A stretch of 64,000 bases of DNA from UBA7236 sp036734545 (GTDB lineage: Bacteria > Bacteroidota > Bacteroidia > Chitinophagales > BACL12): assembly GCA_036734545.1 (NCBI GenBank), contig DAIMYJ010000002.1, forward strand, positions 1-64,000, given 5' to 3'. This document shows, one piece after another, positions 23,375 to 32,360 of this stretch. The position numbers were made by a program, and so were the translations under genes. The notes under the pieces were generated by a model. The model was not told where the DNA came from. It saw only the letters and a list, made by a program, of their open reading frames with translations, and made no database searches. Every line of letters begins with the position of its first letter. The first letter of the stretch is position 1.

Positions 23375-25066
23375 TTATCGCAACAGTGCGAGCGTAGTCG
23401 TTTTCGTTACCGGTTCACCAAATTGAGTTACACCTTTGATGACCACTACATAAGTGCCGATCTCCTGATCCTGGCCATCCAGGGTGCCGTCCCAGCCGAT
23501 CATCGGATCGGTGGAATAGAAGATGAGTTTACCCCAGCGGTTGTAGATGCTGTAATCGCTGATGGCGCCGATACCCAGAAAGCCGGGCTTGTATACATCG
23601 TTGAGGCCGTCGTCGTTCGGAGTGAAGGCCGTTGGCGACCAGATATCAGAATCTTCGATCACATAAACAAACATCGTATCAGAGCCTACACAACCATTGG
23701 CGTCTGTTCCGATCACCACATACATGGTCGTATCTTCAGGGAATGCGTAAGGGTTGGAAATATTAGGGTCGGTCAGTGTTTCTGCCGGTGACCATACATA
23801 GGACACACCACCGCTGGCATTCAATTCCACTTCGCTGCCGAGCATGAGAATGACATCTTCGCCTGCATCAATGATAGGGTCGGGGAACAGGGTGACCATT
23901 ACGTCATCGGTATCCGGACAGCCAAATTCATTGTAGGCGATCAGTTGATAGAACATATTGGTGGGTGGGGCCATCACCAGCGGGTCTTCTAAAGTGGCAT
24001 CATCGAGATAGACAGGAGGCGTCCACTGGTAGGTGTCACCGCCGCTGCCATCCAGCTGAATGCTATCGCCGACACACACGCCCATATCCGGTCCTGCATT
24101 GGCAACAGGAGTACCTGCGATCGTGATCGTAAAGGAAGAGGAGCCGCTGGCACAGGAAGTACCGGCCATGAAGTTGGTCACTTCATAGGTGCCCGGCAAT
24201 GAAGCGCTCAGATCGATCACACCTGTAATACTGTCGATGACCAGTCCCGGCAGGTCTGCAATAAAAATACCGGTGTCGGCATCTGCGGCAAATACCGGTG
24301 CGGGATCAGGTTCAAACTGACAGTAAATGGAATCCGGATAAGTAAAATCCAGATAAACATAGCTGGACAAATATTCGAAGATGTTCTTCCGTAGGTTAAC
24401 GTTATTCGGAGCAGGTGAATGCCAGGAGGTTACGGTCATACCGCCAAAGATCACTTTGCCGGCACCCCAGGTAAGCTCGGAGGCTACAGATTTACCGGAG
24501 AAGTCATCCTCGATCAATACAGTCAATCCGGGTCCGATGATCGTGCTATGACCAAAATAGGTACCTGACCAGCTTGTGCCGACAGGCGTATAAGGTCCGT
24601 TGAAGATCGGATGGGTAGGATCTGCCGCGTCCACATCACTGGTGTAATCAGGGTAGTTGATCGTAACACCGCCGAATCCCGCATCAATGTCACCGCCATA
24701 GTTGGGAGCAGCATTCATGAACAGGTTGCCGCCGGCGGCCACCCATGCTTCGATCAGGGCGATATTGTCAGTTACGAAATCGTCCATGGGTATGGCGTGA
24801 TCATCGCCGCCTTCAATGAATACAAAACAAGTGTTCTCATCGAACACATCGTTGGCATCCACGGTGGAGAAATAGCCGGAGTTCCAGCCTCCCACACCGA
24901 AAACGGCATCCATCTCCGCAATATTGGTATTGAGGATCGGCGCCCAGGTCCACGGTTCGGGCGGAGTGCGGCGCAGATACCACTTTTCAGAGGCCTGTGC
25001 CAATACAGGTTCCGCAAGGGTCACCAGACCGGTGATGATACTGGTAATGAGGAGTATTTTTTTCAT
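23375..25066 (-). CDS. Secreted protein with ThuA/GATase1-like domain, PKD-like repeats and T9SS type B tail
   Basis: This 563-aa protein has a signal peptide (about 1-24, ending LAQ). Residues about 25-245 look like a class I glutamine amidotransferase-like fold of the ThuA/DUF4350 kind (FVFIEGGDDHAIP, ALIEAWVAAGGNLFMNAAPNYGG, GAGKVIFGGMTVTSWH). I see no clear catalytic Cys there, so it may only bind. Two or three PKD/Ig-like segments follow (VANAGPDMGVCVGDSIQLDG, DAGEDVILMLGSEVELNASG). The C-terminal 90 residues are a CHU_C / gliding-motility-associated (T9SS type B) domain (SPTAFTPNDDGLNDVY, YNRWGKLIF, GTYVVVI). I chose ATG 25066 because it opens the signal peptide (MKKILLITS); the upstream frame extension lacks any family look. 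Confidence 0.85.
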   Translation of the reverse strand: MKKILLITSIITGLVTLAEPVLAQASEKWYLRRTPPEPWTWAPILNTNIAEMDAVFGVGGWNSGYFSTVDANDVFDENTCFVFIEGGDDHAIPMDDFVTDNIALIEAWVAAGGNLFMNAAPNYGGDIDAGFGGVTINYPDYTSDVDAADPTHPIFNGPYTPVGTSWSGTYFGHSTIIGPGLTVLIEDDFSGKSVASELTWGAGKVIFGGMTVTSWHSPAPNNVNLRKNIFEYLSSYVYLDFTYPDSIYCQFEPDPAPVFAADADTGIFIADLPGLVIDSITGVIDLSASLPGTYEVTNFMAGTSCASGSSSFTITIAGTPVANAGPDMGVCVGDSIQLDGSGGDTYQWTPPVYLDDATLEDPLVMAPPTNMFYQLIAYNEFGCPDTDDVMVTLFPDPIIDAGEDVILMLGSEVELNASGGVSYVWSPAETLTDPNISNPYAFPEDTTMYVVIGTDANGCVGSDTMFVYVIEDSDIWSPTAFTPNDDGLNDVYKPGFLGIGAISDYSIYNRWGKLIFYSTDPMIGWDGTLDGQDQEIGTYVVVIKGVTQFGEPVTKTTTLALLR

Positions 25067-25090
25067 GCATTCATGCCATTTATGCGTAAA

Positions 25091-25098
25091 CAAAATTA
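25091..25098 (-). promoter_or_regulatory. Bacteroidota -7 element (TAATTTTG) for the T9SS type B gene
   Basis: This is an exact TAnnTTTG match on the minus strand, 24 bp before the chosen ATG at 25066. It supports that start over the longer frame. Confidence 0.55.
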
Positions 25099-25210
25099 CA
25101 CAGTTAAAGTTAAGCTGTTTTTGCCGTACTTCTGTAACCGTAATGTTAAAACTTACAATACGCTGAAAGGTATAACGCAAAAGGCCTGCAGGTGGTTGGG
25201 CATAAAATGA

Positions 25211-25240
25211 AAAAAGGCTGTCGTTGAAGACAGCCTTTAA
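25211..25240 (-). terminator. Terminator of hppA
   Basis: AAAGGCTGTC (25213-25222) pairs with GACAGCCTTT (25229-25238) across a 6-nt loop, with a U-tail on the minus strand. It lies about 20 bp past the hppA stop. Confidence 0.85.
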
Positions 25241-25261
25241 CAATATTTATCAGCCTGGGGA

Positions 25262-27379
25262 TCAGAGATAAGCGGCAATGATCAGACTCACGATACTCAT
25301 CAGCTTGATGAGGATGTTCATACTCGGGCCGGAGGTATCCTTGAACGGATCACCAACGGTATCACCTGTTACGGATGCCTTGTGCGCCTCAGAGCCCTTG
25401 TAGTGCGTTTCACCGTCGATGTCAACGCCCTTTTCAAATGATTTCTTGGCATTATCCCAGGCACCGCCGGCATTACTCTGGAAGATGGCCAGCAATACAC
25501 CGCTCACGGTCACACCCGCCAGCAGACCACCCAGGATCTCTGCGGAGGAGGCGTTCTCAAATACACCACGCAGTCCGAATCCCACCAGCACAGGCGTAAG
25601 CAATGCCAGCGCGCCCGGTAAGATCATCTGGCGGATAGCCGCCTGTGTGGAAATGGCTACGCAGCGATCGTAGTCCGGCTTGCCTGTTCCTTCCATGATA
25701 CCGGGTATCTCGCGGAACTGGCGGCGCACTTCCTCCACCATACTCTTGGCTGCTTTACCTACGGCTTTGATCGCCATGGAGCTGAACAGGAAGGGGATCA
25801 TACCGCCTATGAACAGACCGGCTAATACCGGTGCTTTAGAAATATCAATGGTAGTCAAACCTGCCGTGCCCATGAAGGCTGCGAACAGAGCCAATGAGGT
25901 GAGGGCTGCAGAGGCGATGGCAAAACCTTTACCGGTAGCGGCAGTAGTATTGCCCACGGCATCGAGGATGTCGGTGCGGTGACGCACTTCCTTCGGCAAC
26001 TGGCTCATTTCAGCGATACCGCCGGCATTGTCTGCTATCGGGCCAAAAGCATCAATGGCCAGCTGCATGGCCGTAGTGGCCATCATACCGGCAGCCGCAA
26101 TGGCCACACCGTAGATACCTGCAAAAACAAATGCCATAACGATACCCACGGCCAGGAAAATGGTCGGGAGCAGGGTCGACTGCATACCTACATAGATACC
26201 GCCGATGATATTGGTGGCGTGGCCGGTGCTGCTTTGCTCAACGATGGCATTCACCGGACGCTTGCCCATGGATGTATAGAATTCTGTGAAGAAGCTCACC
26301 AGCGTACCTACCACAAGACCGGTGATGATACTGGCGATCACACCTGATGGGGTAATGATCTCGCCGGTCTTGATCATGGTCATTTCTGCGGGCAGTATCC
26401 AGTTGGCCAGGAAGATAGAAGCGATGGCAGTGAGCAGGATGGAGATCCAGTTGCCTACGTTCAGCGCGCGCTGCACGTTGCCGTCTTCCTTGATACGCAC
26501 GAACCAGGTGCCCACGATACTGGCGATCAGACCGATCGAAGCCACGAGCATGGGGAAGATGATCGGCGCCAGGCCACCAACAGAGTCGGCAGATTCGATC
26601 TCACGACCCAAAACCATGGTGGCGAGAACGGTAGCTACATAAGAACCGAAGAGGTCGGCACCCATACCGGCAACGTCACCCACGTTATCACCTACGTTGT
26701 CGGCGATGGTGGCAGGGTTGCGCGGATCGTCCTCCGGGATACCGGCCTCCACTTTACCTACGAGGTCGGCGCCCACATCGGCGGCCTTGGTATAAATACC
26801 TCCGCCCACACGGGCAAAGAGGGCAATACTTTCTGCACCCAAAGAGAAACCGGTGAGCACTTCAAGTGCTACTTCCATCTCCTCGCCATTCACATCTCCT
26901 GACTTCACGAACATGGTGTAGAAGATGATGAACAATGAACCCAGTCCGAATACGGCGAGACCGGCAACACCCAATCCCATTACACTGCCGCCGGCAAAGG
27001 AAACCTTGAGGGCTTCGCTCAGGCTGGTGCGGGCAGCGTTGGTGGTGCGCACGTTGGCGCGGGTGGCGATCTTCATGCCGATGAAACCGGCCAGACCGGA
27101 GAACACGGAACCGATGATGAAGGCTACTGCAACCAGCGGGTCGGAACGATCAGAGCCGGAGGCCATCCAGGCCAGCAGTCCGGCGGTGATCAGCACATAA
27201 ATGGCCAGAATGCGATACTCTGCTTTCAGAAAGGCCATGGCGCCTTCTGAGATGCTCTTGGCGATGCTCTGCATCTTGTCAGTGCCGGCATCATGCTTGT
27301 TCACCCAAAGGGCAACGAATAACATATAGGCTAATCCAACAAGTCCCAGGGCGGGGATCAAATACAATATCATATCCAT
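25262..27379 (-). CDS. hppA: Membrane-bound pyrophosphatase (ion-pumping, K+-dependent type)
   Basis: This 705-aa integral membrane protein with about 16 helices hydrolyses pyrophosphate and pumps H+ or Na+ out of the cytoplasm. The active-site signature is intact: DVGADLVGKVEAGIPEDDP, then ADNVGDNVGDVAGMGADLFGSY. The second acidic cluster DAFGPIADNAGGIAEM and the C-terminal DNAKK motif (WDNAKKSFEKG) are also present. The K+-dependence position reads GNTTAATGKG, with Ala and Gly where K+-independent enzymes have Lys and Thr, so this should be the K+-requiring subfamily. Whether it pumps Na+ or H+ I cannot tell. I chose ATG 27379 (MDMILYLIP); ATG 27373 is an equal alternative. The promoter at 27413-27420 puts the transcript start about 26 bp upstream. 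Confidence 0.95.
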   Translation of the reverse strand: MDMILYLIPALGLVGLAYMLFVALWVNKHDAGTDKMQSIAKSISEGAMAFLKAEYRILAIYVLITAGLLAWMASGSDRSDPLVAVAFIIGSVFSGLAGFIGMKIATRANVRTTNAARTSLSEALKVSFAGGSVMGLGVAGLAVFGLGSLFIIFYTMFVKSGDVNGEEMEVALEVLTGFSLGAESIALFARVGGGIYTKAADVGADLVGKVEAGIPEDDPRNPATIADNVGDNVGDVAGMGADLFGSYVATVLATMVLGREIESADSVGGLAPIIFPMLVASIGLIASIVGTWFVRIKEDGNVQRALNVGNWISILLTAIASIFLANWILPAEMTMIKTGEIITPSGVIASIITGLVVGTLVSFFTEFYTSMGKRPVNAIVEQSSTGHATNIIGGIYVGMQSTLLPTIFLAVGIVMAFVFAGIYGVAIAAAGMMATTAMQLAIDAFGPIADNAGGIAEMSQLPKEVRHRTDILDAVGNTTAATGKGFAIASAALTSLALFAAFMGTAGLTTIDISKAPVLAGLFIGGMIPFLFSSMAIKAVGKAAKSMVEEVRRQFREIPGIMEGTGKPDYDRCVAISTQAAIRQMILPGALALLTPVLVGFGLRGVFENASSAEILGGLLAGVTVSGVLLAIFQSNAGGAWDNAKKSFEKGVDIDGETHYKGSEAHKASVTGDTVGDPFKDTSGPSMNILIKLMSIVSLIIAAYL

Positions 27380-27412
27380 ACAAATAAGTGCTACGCTTGG
27401 TAAAAGAGGGTG

Positions 27413-27420
27413 CAAAGTTA
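27413..27420 (-). promoter_or_regulatory. Bacteroidota -7 element (TAACTTTG) for hppA
   Basis: This is an exact TAnnTTTG match on the minus strand, 33 bp upstream of ATG 27379. A near-match TTTC lies at the -33 spacing. Confidence 0.6.
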
Positions 27421-27549
27421 CCCTTCCCCCTCGTGATTTCGAAATAAGACCCGTATTTCTTTGCGCACGGGTAAGCAGGGCAACGATGCAGGCATGAAAA
27501 TAAAATTTGTATTTTGCGCTCCGAATTTCAGAACAACCATTTCAGCTAT

Positions 27550-29232
27550 ATGTCAAAGAATCAGGAATCCTGGGGGTCGAGAATAGGCCTTATCCTCGCC
27601 ATGGCAGGTAATGCCGTGGGCTTGGGCAACTTTCTCCGATTCCCCGTGCAGGCCATCCAGAACGGTGGTGGCGCATTCATAATTCCCTATCTGGTGTGCT
27701 TCCTCCTCATGGGTATCCCCCTGCTGTGGATCGAATGGGCTACGGGCCGCTTCGGCGGTGTGCGCGGACACCACAGCACGCCCTTTATCCTGGATGCCAT
27801 GGATAAAAGGAAATTCTGGAAATACATCGGCGTGTTCGGTATTTTCACCAACCTCGCCGTGGCCGCCTACTATTGCTACCTGGAGTCCTGGACGCTGAAT
27901 TATGTGTGGAACTCGATATCAGGTACCTTCCGTGGACAGTCGGCCGAGTATGTGAGCGGATACTTCAATAATTATGTGAACGCCGGCGATGCCCACCAGC
28001 ACTGGGCGGCATGGATCGCCGATAATCCGGCACCGGTGATATTTTGGGTGATATGCTTATTGCTGAATACCTGGATACTCTCCAAAGGATTGAGCGGCGG
28101 TGTGGAGAAGGTGGCCAAGATCGGTATGCCGTTGTTGATCGTGTTCGGTGTGTTCCTGGCCATTATGGCGGTATCGCTGAACTCCGGCGAGCATGGAGCC
28201 ATCAACGGCGGAGCAGTAGGCCTCAACTTCCTTTGGACCCCTGATTTCTCTACGATATGGAATCCCAAGGTCTGGCTGGCGGCGGCAGGACAAATATTCT
28301 TCACGTTGTCGGTGGGTATGGGCTCCATTCAGTGCTACGCATCCTATGTAAAAAAGAAGGACGACATCGCCCTGAACGCCATGAGTGCCGGATGGATGAA
28401 CGAATTCGTGGAAGTAGTACTCGGAGCAGCTATCATCATCCCCATCAGCGTAGGCTATCTCGGTATCGATAGAGTAGTGGAAATGACCCGCACCGGTGGT
28501 CTGGGCCTCGGTTTCCGTACCCTGCCTTACCTGTTCGAACAATGGGGCACCGTGCTGGCCGTGATCTGCGGCGTGTTCTGGTTCGGATTGCTCTTCTTCG
28601 CAGGGATCACTTCCTCGCTCGCAATGGGAACTCCCTGGATGGGCTTCATGACGGATGAATTCGGATGGAGTCGCGAAAAAGGTGCCTGGAGTTTCGGTGC
28701 CATCGTACTCATCCTCGGTCTGCCTACCGTGCTCTTCTTTAATCAGGGTGTGTTCGATGAATATGATTATTGGGCAGGGACCGTTTCGCTTGTAGTGTTC
28801 GCATTAGGTGAGACCATTTTATTCGCCTGGATATTCGGCATGGACAAAGGATGGCAGGAGATCAACGCAGGTGGTGATATCCGCGTTCCCAACGTATATA
28901 AATTCATTATCAAATATGTTACGCCGGTATTATTGCTGTTCGTATTCCTTGGTGCGCTCATCACCCCTGAAGGCAACGACTGGGTGAATGCATTTCAGAA
29001 CGGATGGACGCTCGATAACGGATCCATCATCAAACAAATATCGAACGCCGGTGTAAAAGATCAGATCGATGCTGCGCGGAGTGCTGGTGATAATGCCACC
29101 GCCGATGCACTGCAACAAAAACTGGTGTATGTGAACATTGCCCGATTACTGCTGCTCGCCGTATTCTTTGCGGTCGCCTGGCTGGTATATGTGGCTTATC
29201 GTAAACGTAAAAAAGAAGGGAGGTTAGCATGA
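27550..29232 (+). CDS. Neurotransmitter:sodium symporter (NSS/SNF) family transporter
   Basis: This 560-aa protein has about 11-12 helices. Helix 1 carries the NSS sodium/substrate motif (RIGLILAMAGNAVGLGNFLRFP), with Leu where many members have Trp in NxWRFP. GGGAFIIPY follows, then FFTLSVGMGSIQCYASY in helix 6 and the acidic AGITSSLAMG sodium-site segment in helix 8. It is likely an Na+-coupled amino acid importer. ATG 27550 gives the family N-terminus (MSKNQESWGSRIG). The stop overlaps the start of a 47-aa membrane protein (ATGA at 29229-29232), the arrangement of the MetP-MetS pair of Corynebacterium. Confidence 0.9.
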   Translation: MSKNQESWGSRIGLILAMAGNAVGLGNFLRFPVQAIQNGGGAFIIPYLVCFLLMGIPLLWIEWATGRFGGVRGHHSTPFILDAMDKRKFWKYIGVFGIFTNLAVAAYYCYLESWTLNYVWNSISGTFRGQSAEYVSGYFNNYVNAGDAHQHWAAWIADNPAPVIFWVICLLLNTWILSKGLSGGVEKVAKIGMPLLIVFGVFLAIMAVSLNSGEHGAINGGAVGLNFLWTPDFSTIWNPKVWLAAAGQIFFTLSVGMGSIQCYASYVKKKDDIALNAMSAGWMNEFVEVVLGAAIIIPISVGYLGIDRVVEMTRTGGLGLGFRTLPYLFEQWGTVLAVICGVFWFGLLFFAGITSSLAMGTPWMGFMTDEFGWSREKGAWSFGAIVLILGLPTVLFFNQGVFDEYDYWAGTVSLVVFALGETILFAWIFGMDKGWQEINAGGDIRVPNVYKFIIKYVTPVLLLFVFLGALITPEGNDWVNAFQNGWTLDNGSIIKQISNAGVKDQIDAARSAGDNATADALQQKLVYVNIARLLLLAVFFAVAWLVYVAYRKRKKEGRLA

Positions 29233-29372
29233 GTACGATCGCACTAACAATGATGCTCATCACGGTGGGATTGGTCACCGTGATCACAGGATATTTTTTC
29301 TGGAAGGTGCTCACCACACCGCCCAGACAGGAGCCTGACTCCTATGAGGATAACGACGATCAGCCGCGGTAA
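29229..29372 (+). CDS. Small single-span membrane subunit of the NSS transporter (MetS-like)
   Basis: This 47-aa protein, short enough to be missed, has one membrane helix near the N-terminus (LTMMLITVGLVTVITGYFFW) and an acidic soluble tail (SYEDNDDQPR). It begins at ATG 29229, overlapping the transporter's TGA by 4 bp. The size, the single helix and the coupling to an NSS gene match the MetS small subunit, which is needed for transport by MetP in Corynebacterium. The assignment rests on position and shape; sequence similarity cannot be measured here. Confidence 0.75.
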   Translation: MSTIALTMMLITVGLVTVITGYFFWKVLTTPPRQEPDSYEDNDDQPR

Positions 29373-29421
29373 GCGCTGAACAGCTTATGTTTTTCGCATC
29401 GGGATGAAGGATGGATGCGAA

Positions 29422-30348
29422 ATGCGAAAAACAGTCAAGAAATACCTGTACTTTACACGTGCCGAGCAGCGCACAGCGTTCGGTGTATTTGTGTGCATAC
29501 TCGCACTATTTGTAGTGCCTGAATGCATACCTCGCCGCACCGCAGTGCCCGATACACAACTGCAACAGCTGCTGGCTCTGCTGCCTGAACATACCGCGCA
29601 TACCGATTCGGCAAGTTCCGAACATCGCACATCAGATATCAATACGTCCGCTGCATTTTCTCAGATCGCTCAGGATAAAAAAGATGCTGCATACATCACG
29701 CCGTTCACACCCGCTCCTTTTATGCCCGATACGCTGACCACGGAAGAGTGGGTGCGCATGGGTGTGCCCGGGTTTGTCGCTGCGCGGATGGAAAAGTATC
29801 GTAGCAAAGGCGGGAAATTTCGCGATGCAGCCGACGTGCAAAAGATCTACGGATTTCCACCCGACGTATTCGAGTTGCTCATGCCCTACATGGTATTTGA
29901 AAAGGCTGCACCGGCTGCTGTATCGGCAGTGTCTGCTGCTTTCGATTACACAGGTCCTGTGGTGGACATGAATACCGCCACTGCTGAAGATTGGGCGCGT
30001 TTGGGCTTCGATGCCAACGAGATCATCCGCATCGAAAAATTCCGTGCACAGTGCGGCGGATTTTATAGTCCTGAACAGTTATATACCGTCTTCGGTATCC
30101 AGGCCACCCACATTCAGCGGGCCGAACCGTGGATGCAGGCAGATAAAAATTCGGTGATTAAAATCAATCTCAATACCGCTGATAGCGTAACTTTGGCTGC
30201 GCATGTCTATATTTCCGACGAATTAGCGGGAGCGATCATCCGGTATCGCAACACCACAGGTAAATACTACTCCGTACAGGAAGTGGCCAAGGTGCCGGGT
30301 ATGTATCCCGCTTTGTTGGAAAAACTCAAACCTTATCTGCGGCTATGA
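29422..30348 (+). CDS. Helix-hairpin-helix (ComEA-like) protein with N-terminal membrane anchor
   Basis: This 308-aa protein has a basic N-terminus, then a single membrane helix at about 19-37 (TAFGVFVCILALFVVPEC). After a polar linker come three HhH-type repeats, each opening with a short alpha-helix and the Tyr-rich spacer: MGVPGFVAARMEKYRSKGG...YGF, LGFDANEIIRIEKFRAQCGG...FGI, and LNTADSVTLAAHVYISDELA...VPGM. Such repeats bind double-stranded DNA, as in ComEA, which suggests a role in DNA uptake, but no competence genes are nearby. Four ATG codons lie close together; I chose 29422 (MRKTVKKYLYFTRAEQR) as the best family match. It overlaps apt by ATGA. Confidence 0.82.
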   Translation: MRKTVKKYLYFTRAEQRTAFGVFVCILALFVVPECIPRRTAVPDTQLQQLLALLPEHTAHTDSASSEHRTSDINTSAAFSQIAQDKKDAAYITPFTPAPFMPDTLTTEEWVRMGVPGFVAARMEKYRSKGGKFRDAADVQKIYGFPPDVFELLMPYMVFEKAAPAAVSAVSAAFDYTGPVVDMNTATAEDWARLGFDANEIIRIEKFRAQCGGFYSPEQLYTVFGIQATHIQRAEPWMQADKNSVIKINLNTADSVTLAAHVYISDELAGAIIRYRNTTGKYYSVQEVAKVPGMYPALLEKLKPYLRL

Positions 30349-30875
30349 ACATTGAACAACAAATAAAAAAAGCCATTCGCGATGTGGCTGATTTCCCCAA
30401 GGAAGGCATCGTATTCAAGGATATCACCCCCTTACTCGCCGATCCGGGTTTGAGCGACCGCATCGGTGATGCATTGTTGCAGCGCGTCCAGGAATTGAAA
30501 CCCGATGCGATCGTGGCCATCGAAAGCCGCGGTTTCCTGTACGGTTTCCTCCTGGCGAATAAATTGCAGATTCCGTTCATTCCTGTTCGCAAAAAAGGAA
30601 AATTGCCCGGAGAAACACTGGAATATACCTATGACCTGGAGTATGGCAGCTCCACGGTAGAGATCCATGCGCGCGATATCCAGCCCGGCTGGCGTGTGCT
30701 GGTGCACGATGACCTGCTGGCGACCGGAGGTACTGCTCAGGCGGCAGCAGAATTGATATTGATGCAGGGCGCACATGTGGCAGGCTTTGCCTTTGTGGTT
30801 GAACTATCCTTCCTCCACGGTGTTAAAAAAATACAATCTTATTCCGACACTATTGTATCATTAGCCACCTATTGA
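30345..30875 (+). CDS. apt: Adenine phosphoribosyltransferase
   Basis: This purine-salvage enzyme makes AMP from adenine and PRPP. The 176-aa length is typical. The N-terminal IRDVADFPKEGIVFKDITPLL is the adenine-binding hallmark of Apt, the AIESRGFLYG segment binds the base, and the PRPP motif is VLVHDDLLATGGT at about 118-130. It starts inside the last codon of the upstream helix-hairpin-helix gene (ATGA at 30345). The promoter of the next gene begins one base past its stop. Confidence 0.96.
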   Translation: MNIEQQIKKAIRDVADFPKEGIVFKDITPLLADPGLSDRIGDALLQRVQELKPDAIVAIESRGFLYGFLLANKLQIPFIPVRKKGKLPGETLEYTYDLEYGSSTVEIHARDIQPGWRVLVHDDLLATGGTAQAAAELILMQGAHVAGFAFVVELSFLHGVKKIQSYSDTIVSLATY

Positions 30876-30883
30876 TAGCTTTG
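30876..30883 (+). promoter_or_regulatory. Bacteroidota promoter (TAGCTTTG) for the acyl-CoA dehydrogenase gene
   Basis: This exact -7 match lies 25 bp before the ATG at 30909, with TTG at 30853-30855 as the -33 element (20-bp spacing). It begins one base past the apt stop. Confidence 0.65.
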
Positions 30884-30908
30884 CACGCTCCTTAAATAAA
30901 GCCTTTCC

Positions 30909-32048
30909 ATGTCATCTGCCATTTCTCACGACCTCGATATCATTGTTGCCTCTGCAAGAGAATTTGCAGAAAAATATGTTCGCCCGCACGTGATGGAGTG
31001 GGATGAGAGTCAGCATTTTCCTGCTGATGTCCTGCACAAAGCAGGGGAAATGGGATTCATGGGCGTGCTGGTGCCCGAAGCCTACGGAGGTTCCGGACTC
31101 GGCTACGTGGAATACATGCGTATCATTGAAGAGATCGCTGCGGTATGCGGCTCTATCGGACTTTCGGTGGCGGCGCATAACTCCCTGTGCACCGGTCATA
31201 TCCTGCAGTTCGGCAATGAGGAGCAGAAGCGTAAATACCTGCCGCTGCTCGCTTCCGGCGAATGGATCGGCGCGTGGGGACTTACCGAGCCCAACACCGG
31301 TTCAGACGCAGGCAATATGCAATGTGTGGCCACTCCTGAAGGCAACGAATGGGTGCTCAACGGCGCCAAGTGCTGGATCACCCACGGCAAATCCAGCAAC
31401 GTAATGGTGGTGATCGCCCGCACAGGTGCTCCCCGCACCTCCAACAACTGCACTGCTTTTGTGGTGGAGCGCGGAACCCCCGGTATGTCGGCAGGCAAGA
31501 AAGAAAATAAACTCGGCATGCGTGCCAGCGAGACCACAGAGGTGATCTTCGATAACTGCAGGATCTCCGATGCCCAGCGCTTAGGCGAAGTGGGAGAGGG
31601 CTTCAAGCAGGCCATGAAGGTCCTCGACGGAGGCCGTATCTCTATCGCCGCCCTCAGCCTCGGCATCGCCAAAGGAGCCTACCGCGCTGCCCTGAAATAC
31701 GCCAAGGAACGTCAGCAGTTCGGTCAGCCGATCTCCCAGTTCCAGGCCATTTCCTTTAAACTGGCCGATATGGCCACCCGCATCGAAGCTGCGGATCTGC
31801 TCACCCTCAAGGCGGCAGACCTGAAAAATAAAGGTCAGAAGGTGACCGAAGCCTCTGCCAAAGCCAAGTATTACGCCTCTGAAGTATGCGTGGCAGTAGC
31901 CACAGACGCTGTTCAGATCTTTGGCGGTTACGGCTATACCAAAGATTTCCCGGTAGAGAAGTTCTACCGCGACTCCAAACTCTGCACCATCGGTGAAGGG
32001 ACCTCCGAGATCCAGAAACTGGTGATCGCCCGCGAGATCCTTCGTTGA
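30909..32048 (+). CDS. Acyl-CoA dehydrogenase (short/branched-chain type)
   Basis: This 379-aa flavoenzyme introduces the alpha-beta double bond of acyl-CoA thioesters. The standard three domains are present: N-terminal helical; middle beta domain with WGLTEPNTGSDAGNM and WITHGKSSNVMVV; and C-terminal helical with QIFGGYGYTKDFPVEKFYRD. Catalytic Glu363 is in IGEGTSEIQ, the position used in short-chain and most long-chain enzymes. Chain length and whether it serves fatty acid or branched-chain amino acid oxidation cannot be settled; no electron-transfer flavoprotein genes are nearby. The gene has its own promoter. Confidence 0.93.
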   Translation: MSSAISHDLDIIVASAREFAEKYVRPHVMEWDESQHFPADVLHKAGEMGFMGVLVPEAYGGSGLGYVEYMRIIEEIAAVCGSIGLSVAAHNSLCTGHILQFGNEEQKRKYLPLLASGEWIGAWGLTEPNTGSDAGNMQCVATPEGNEWVLNGAKCWITHGKSSNVMVVIARTGAPRTSNNCTAFVVERGTPGMSAGKKENKLGMRASETTEVIFDNCRISDAQRLGEVGEGFKQAMKVLDGGRISIAALSLGIAKGAYRAALKYAKERQQFGQPISQFQAISFKLADMATRIEAADLLTLKAADLKNKGQKVTEASAKAKYYASEVCVAVATDAVQIFGGYGYTKDFPVEKFYRDSKLCTIGEGTSEIQKLVIAREILR

Positions 32049-32053
32049 TGCCG

Positions 32054-32085
32054 TTTGGAAATATTCTACGTATCTATTATCTTTG
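32054..32085 (+). promoter_or_regulatory. Full Bacteroidota promoter for rpsU
   Basis: TTTG (32054-32057) and TATCTTTG (32078-32085) are separated by 20 bp, the textbook spacing of the phylum. The predicted start is about 15 bp upstream of the rpsU ATG. Confidence 0.8.
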
Positions 32086-32105
32086 CACTCCCAAATATTG
32101 AACGA

Positions 32106-32303
32106 ATGCTCATCATTGACGCCAGAGAAGCGGAATCTATTGACAAGGCCCTGAAGAATTACAAGAAGAAATTCGAGAAAGCCGGTATTGTTAAGGAATT
32201 GCGCCGTCGCCAGTCTTTTACCAAGCCCTCTATCGAGCGCAGGCAGGAGATCATCAAAGCCCGTTACAAGCAGACTTTTGTAACTGAGGCTAACCAAGGT
32301 TGA
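32106..32303 (+). CDS. rpsU: Small ribosomal subunit protein bS21
   Basis: This 65-aa, very basic protein of the 30S subunit lies near the anti-Shine-Dalgarno end of 16S rRNA. Sequence features are the family N-terminus (MLIIDAREAESIDKALKNYKKKFEKAGI) and the Arg/Lys-rich second half (LRRRQSFTKPSIERRQEIIKARYKQ). I chose ATG 32106: the promoter at 32078-32085 lies inside the longer upstream frame, which is therefore not translated. In Bacteroidota bS21 has been implicated in the phylum's Shine-Dalgarno-independent initiation. It begins the rpsU-xerC-hpf-tRNA-tuf group. Confidence 0.95.
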   Translation: MLIIDAREAESIDKALKNYKKKFEKAGIVKELRRRQSFTKPSIERRQEIIKARYKQTFVTEANQG

Positions 32304-32360
32304 TCCGACACCTTTTCAAGGTGCGTACACTGACCTCGCCCTGAGGCTCGTTGCATATAT

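Noticed and set aside
22781..23426. Two overlapping open frames of 94 and 169 codons in the repeat-rich region
   Set aside because: Both are built from the heptad and octad repeats (hence recurring RADWYRVSG-type blocks) and the second runs into the antisense of the T9SS gene. There is no coding signal.
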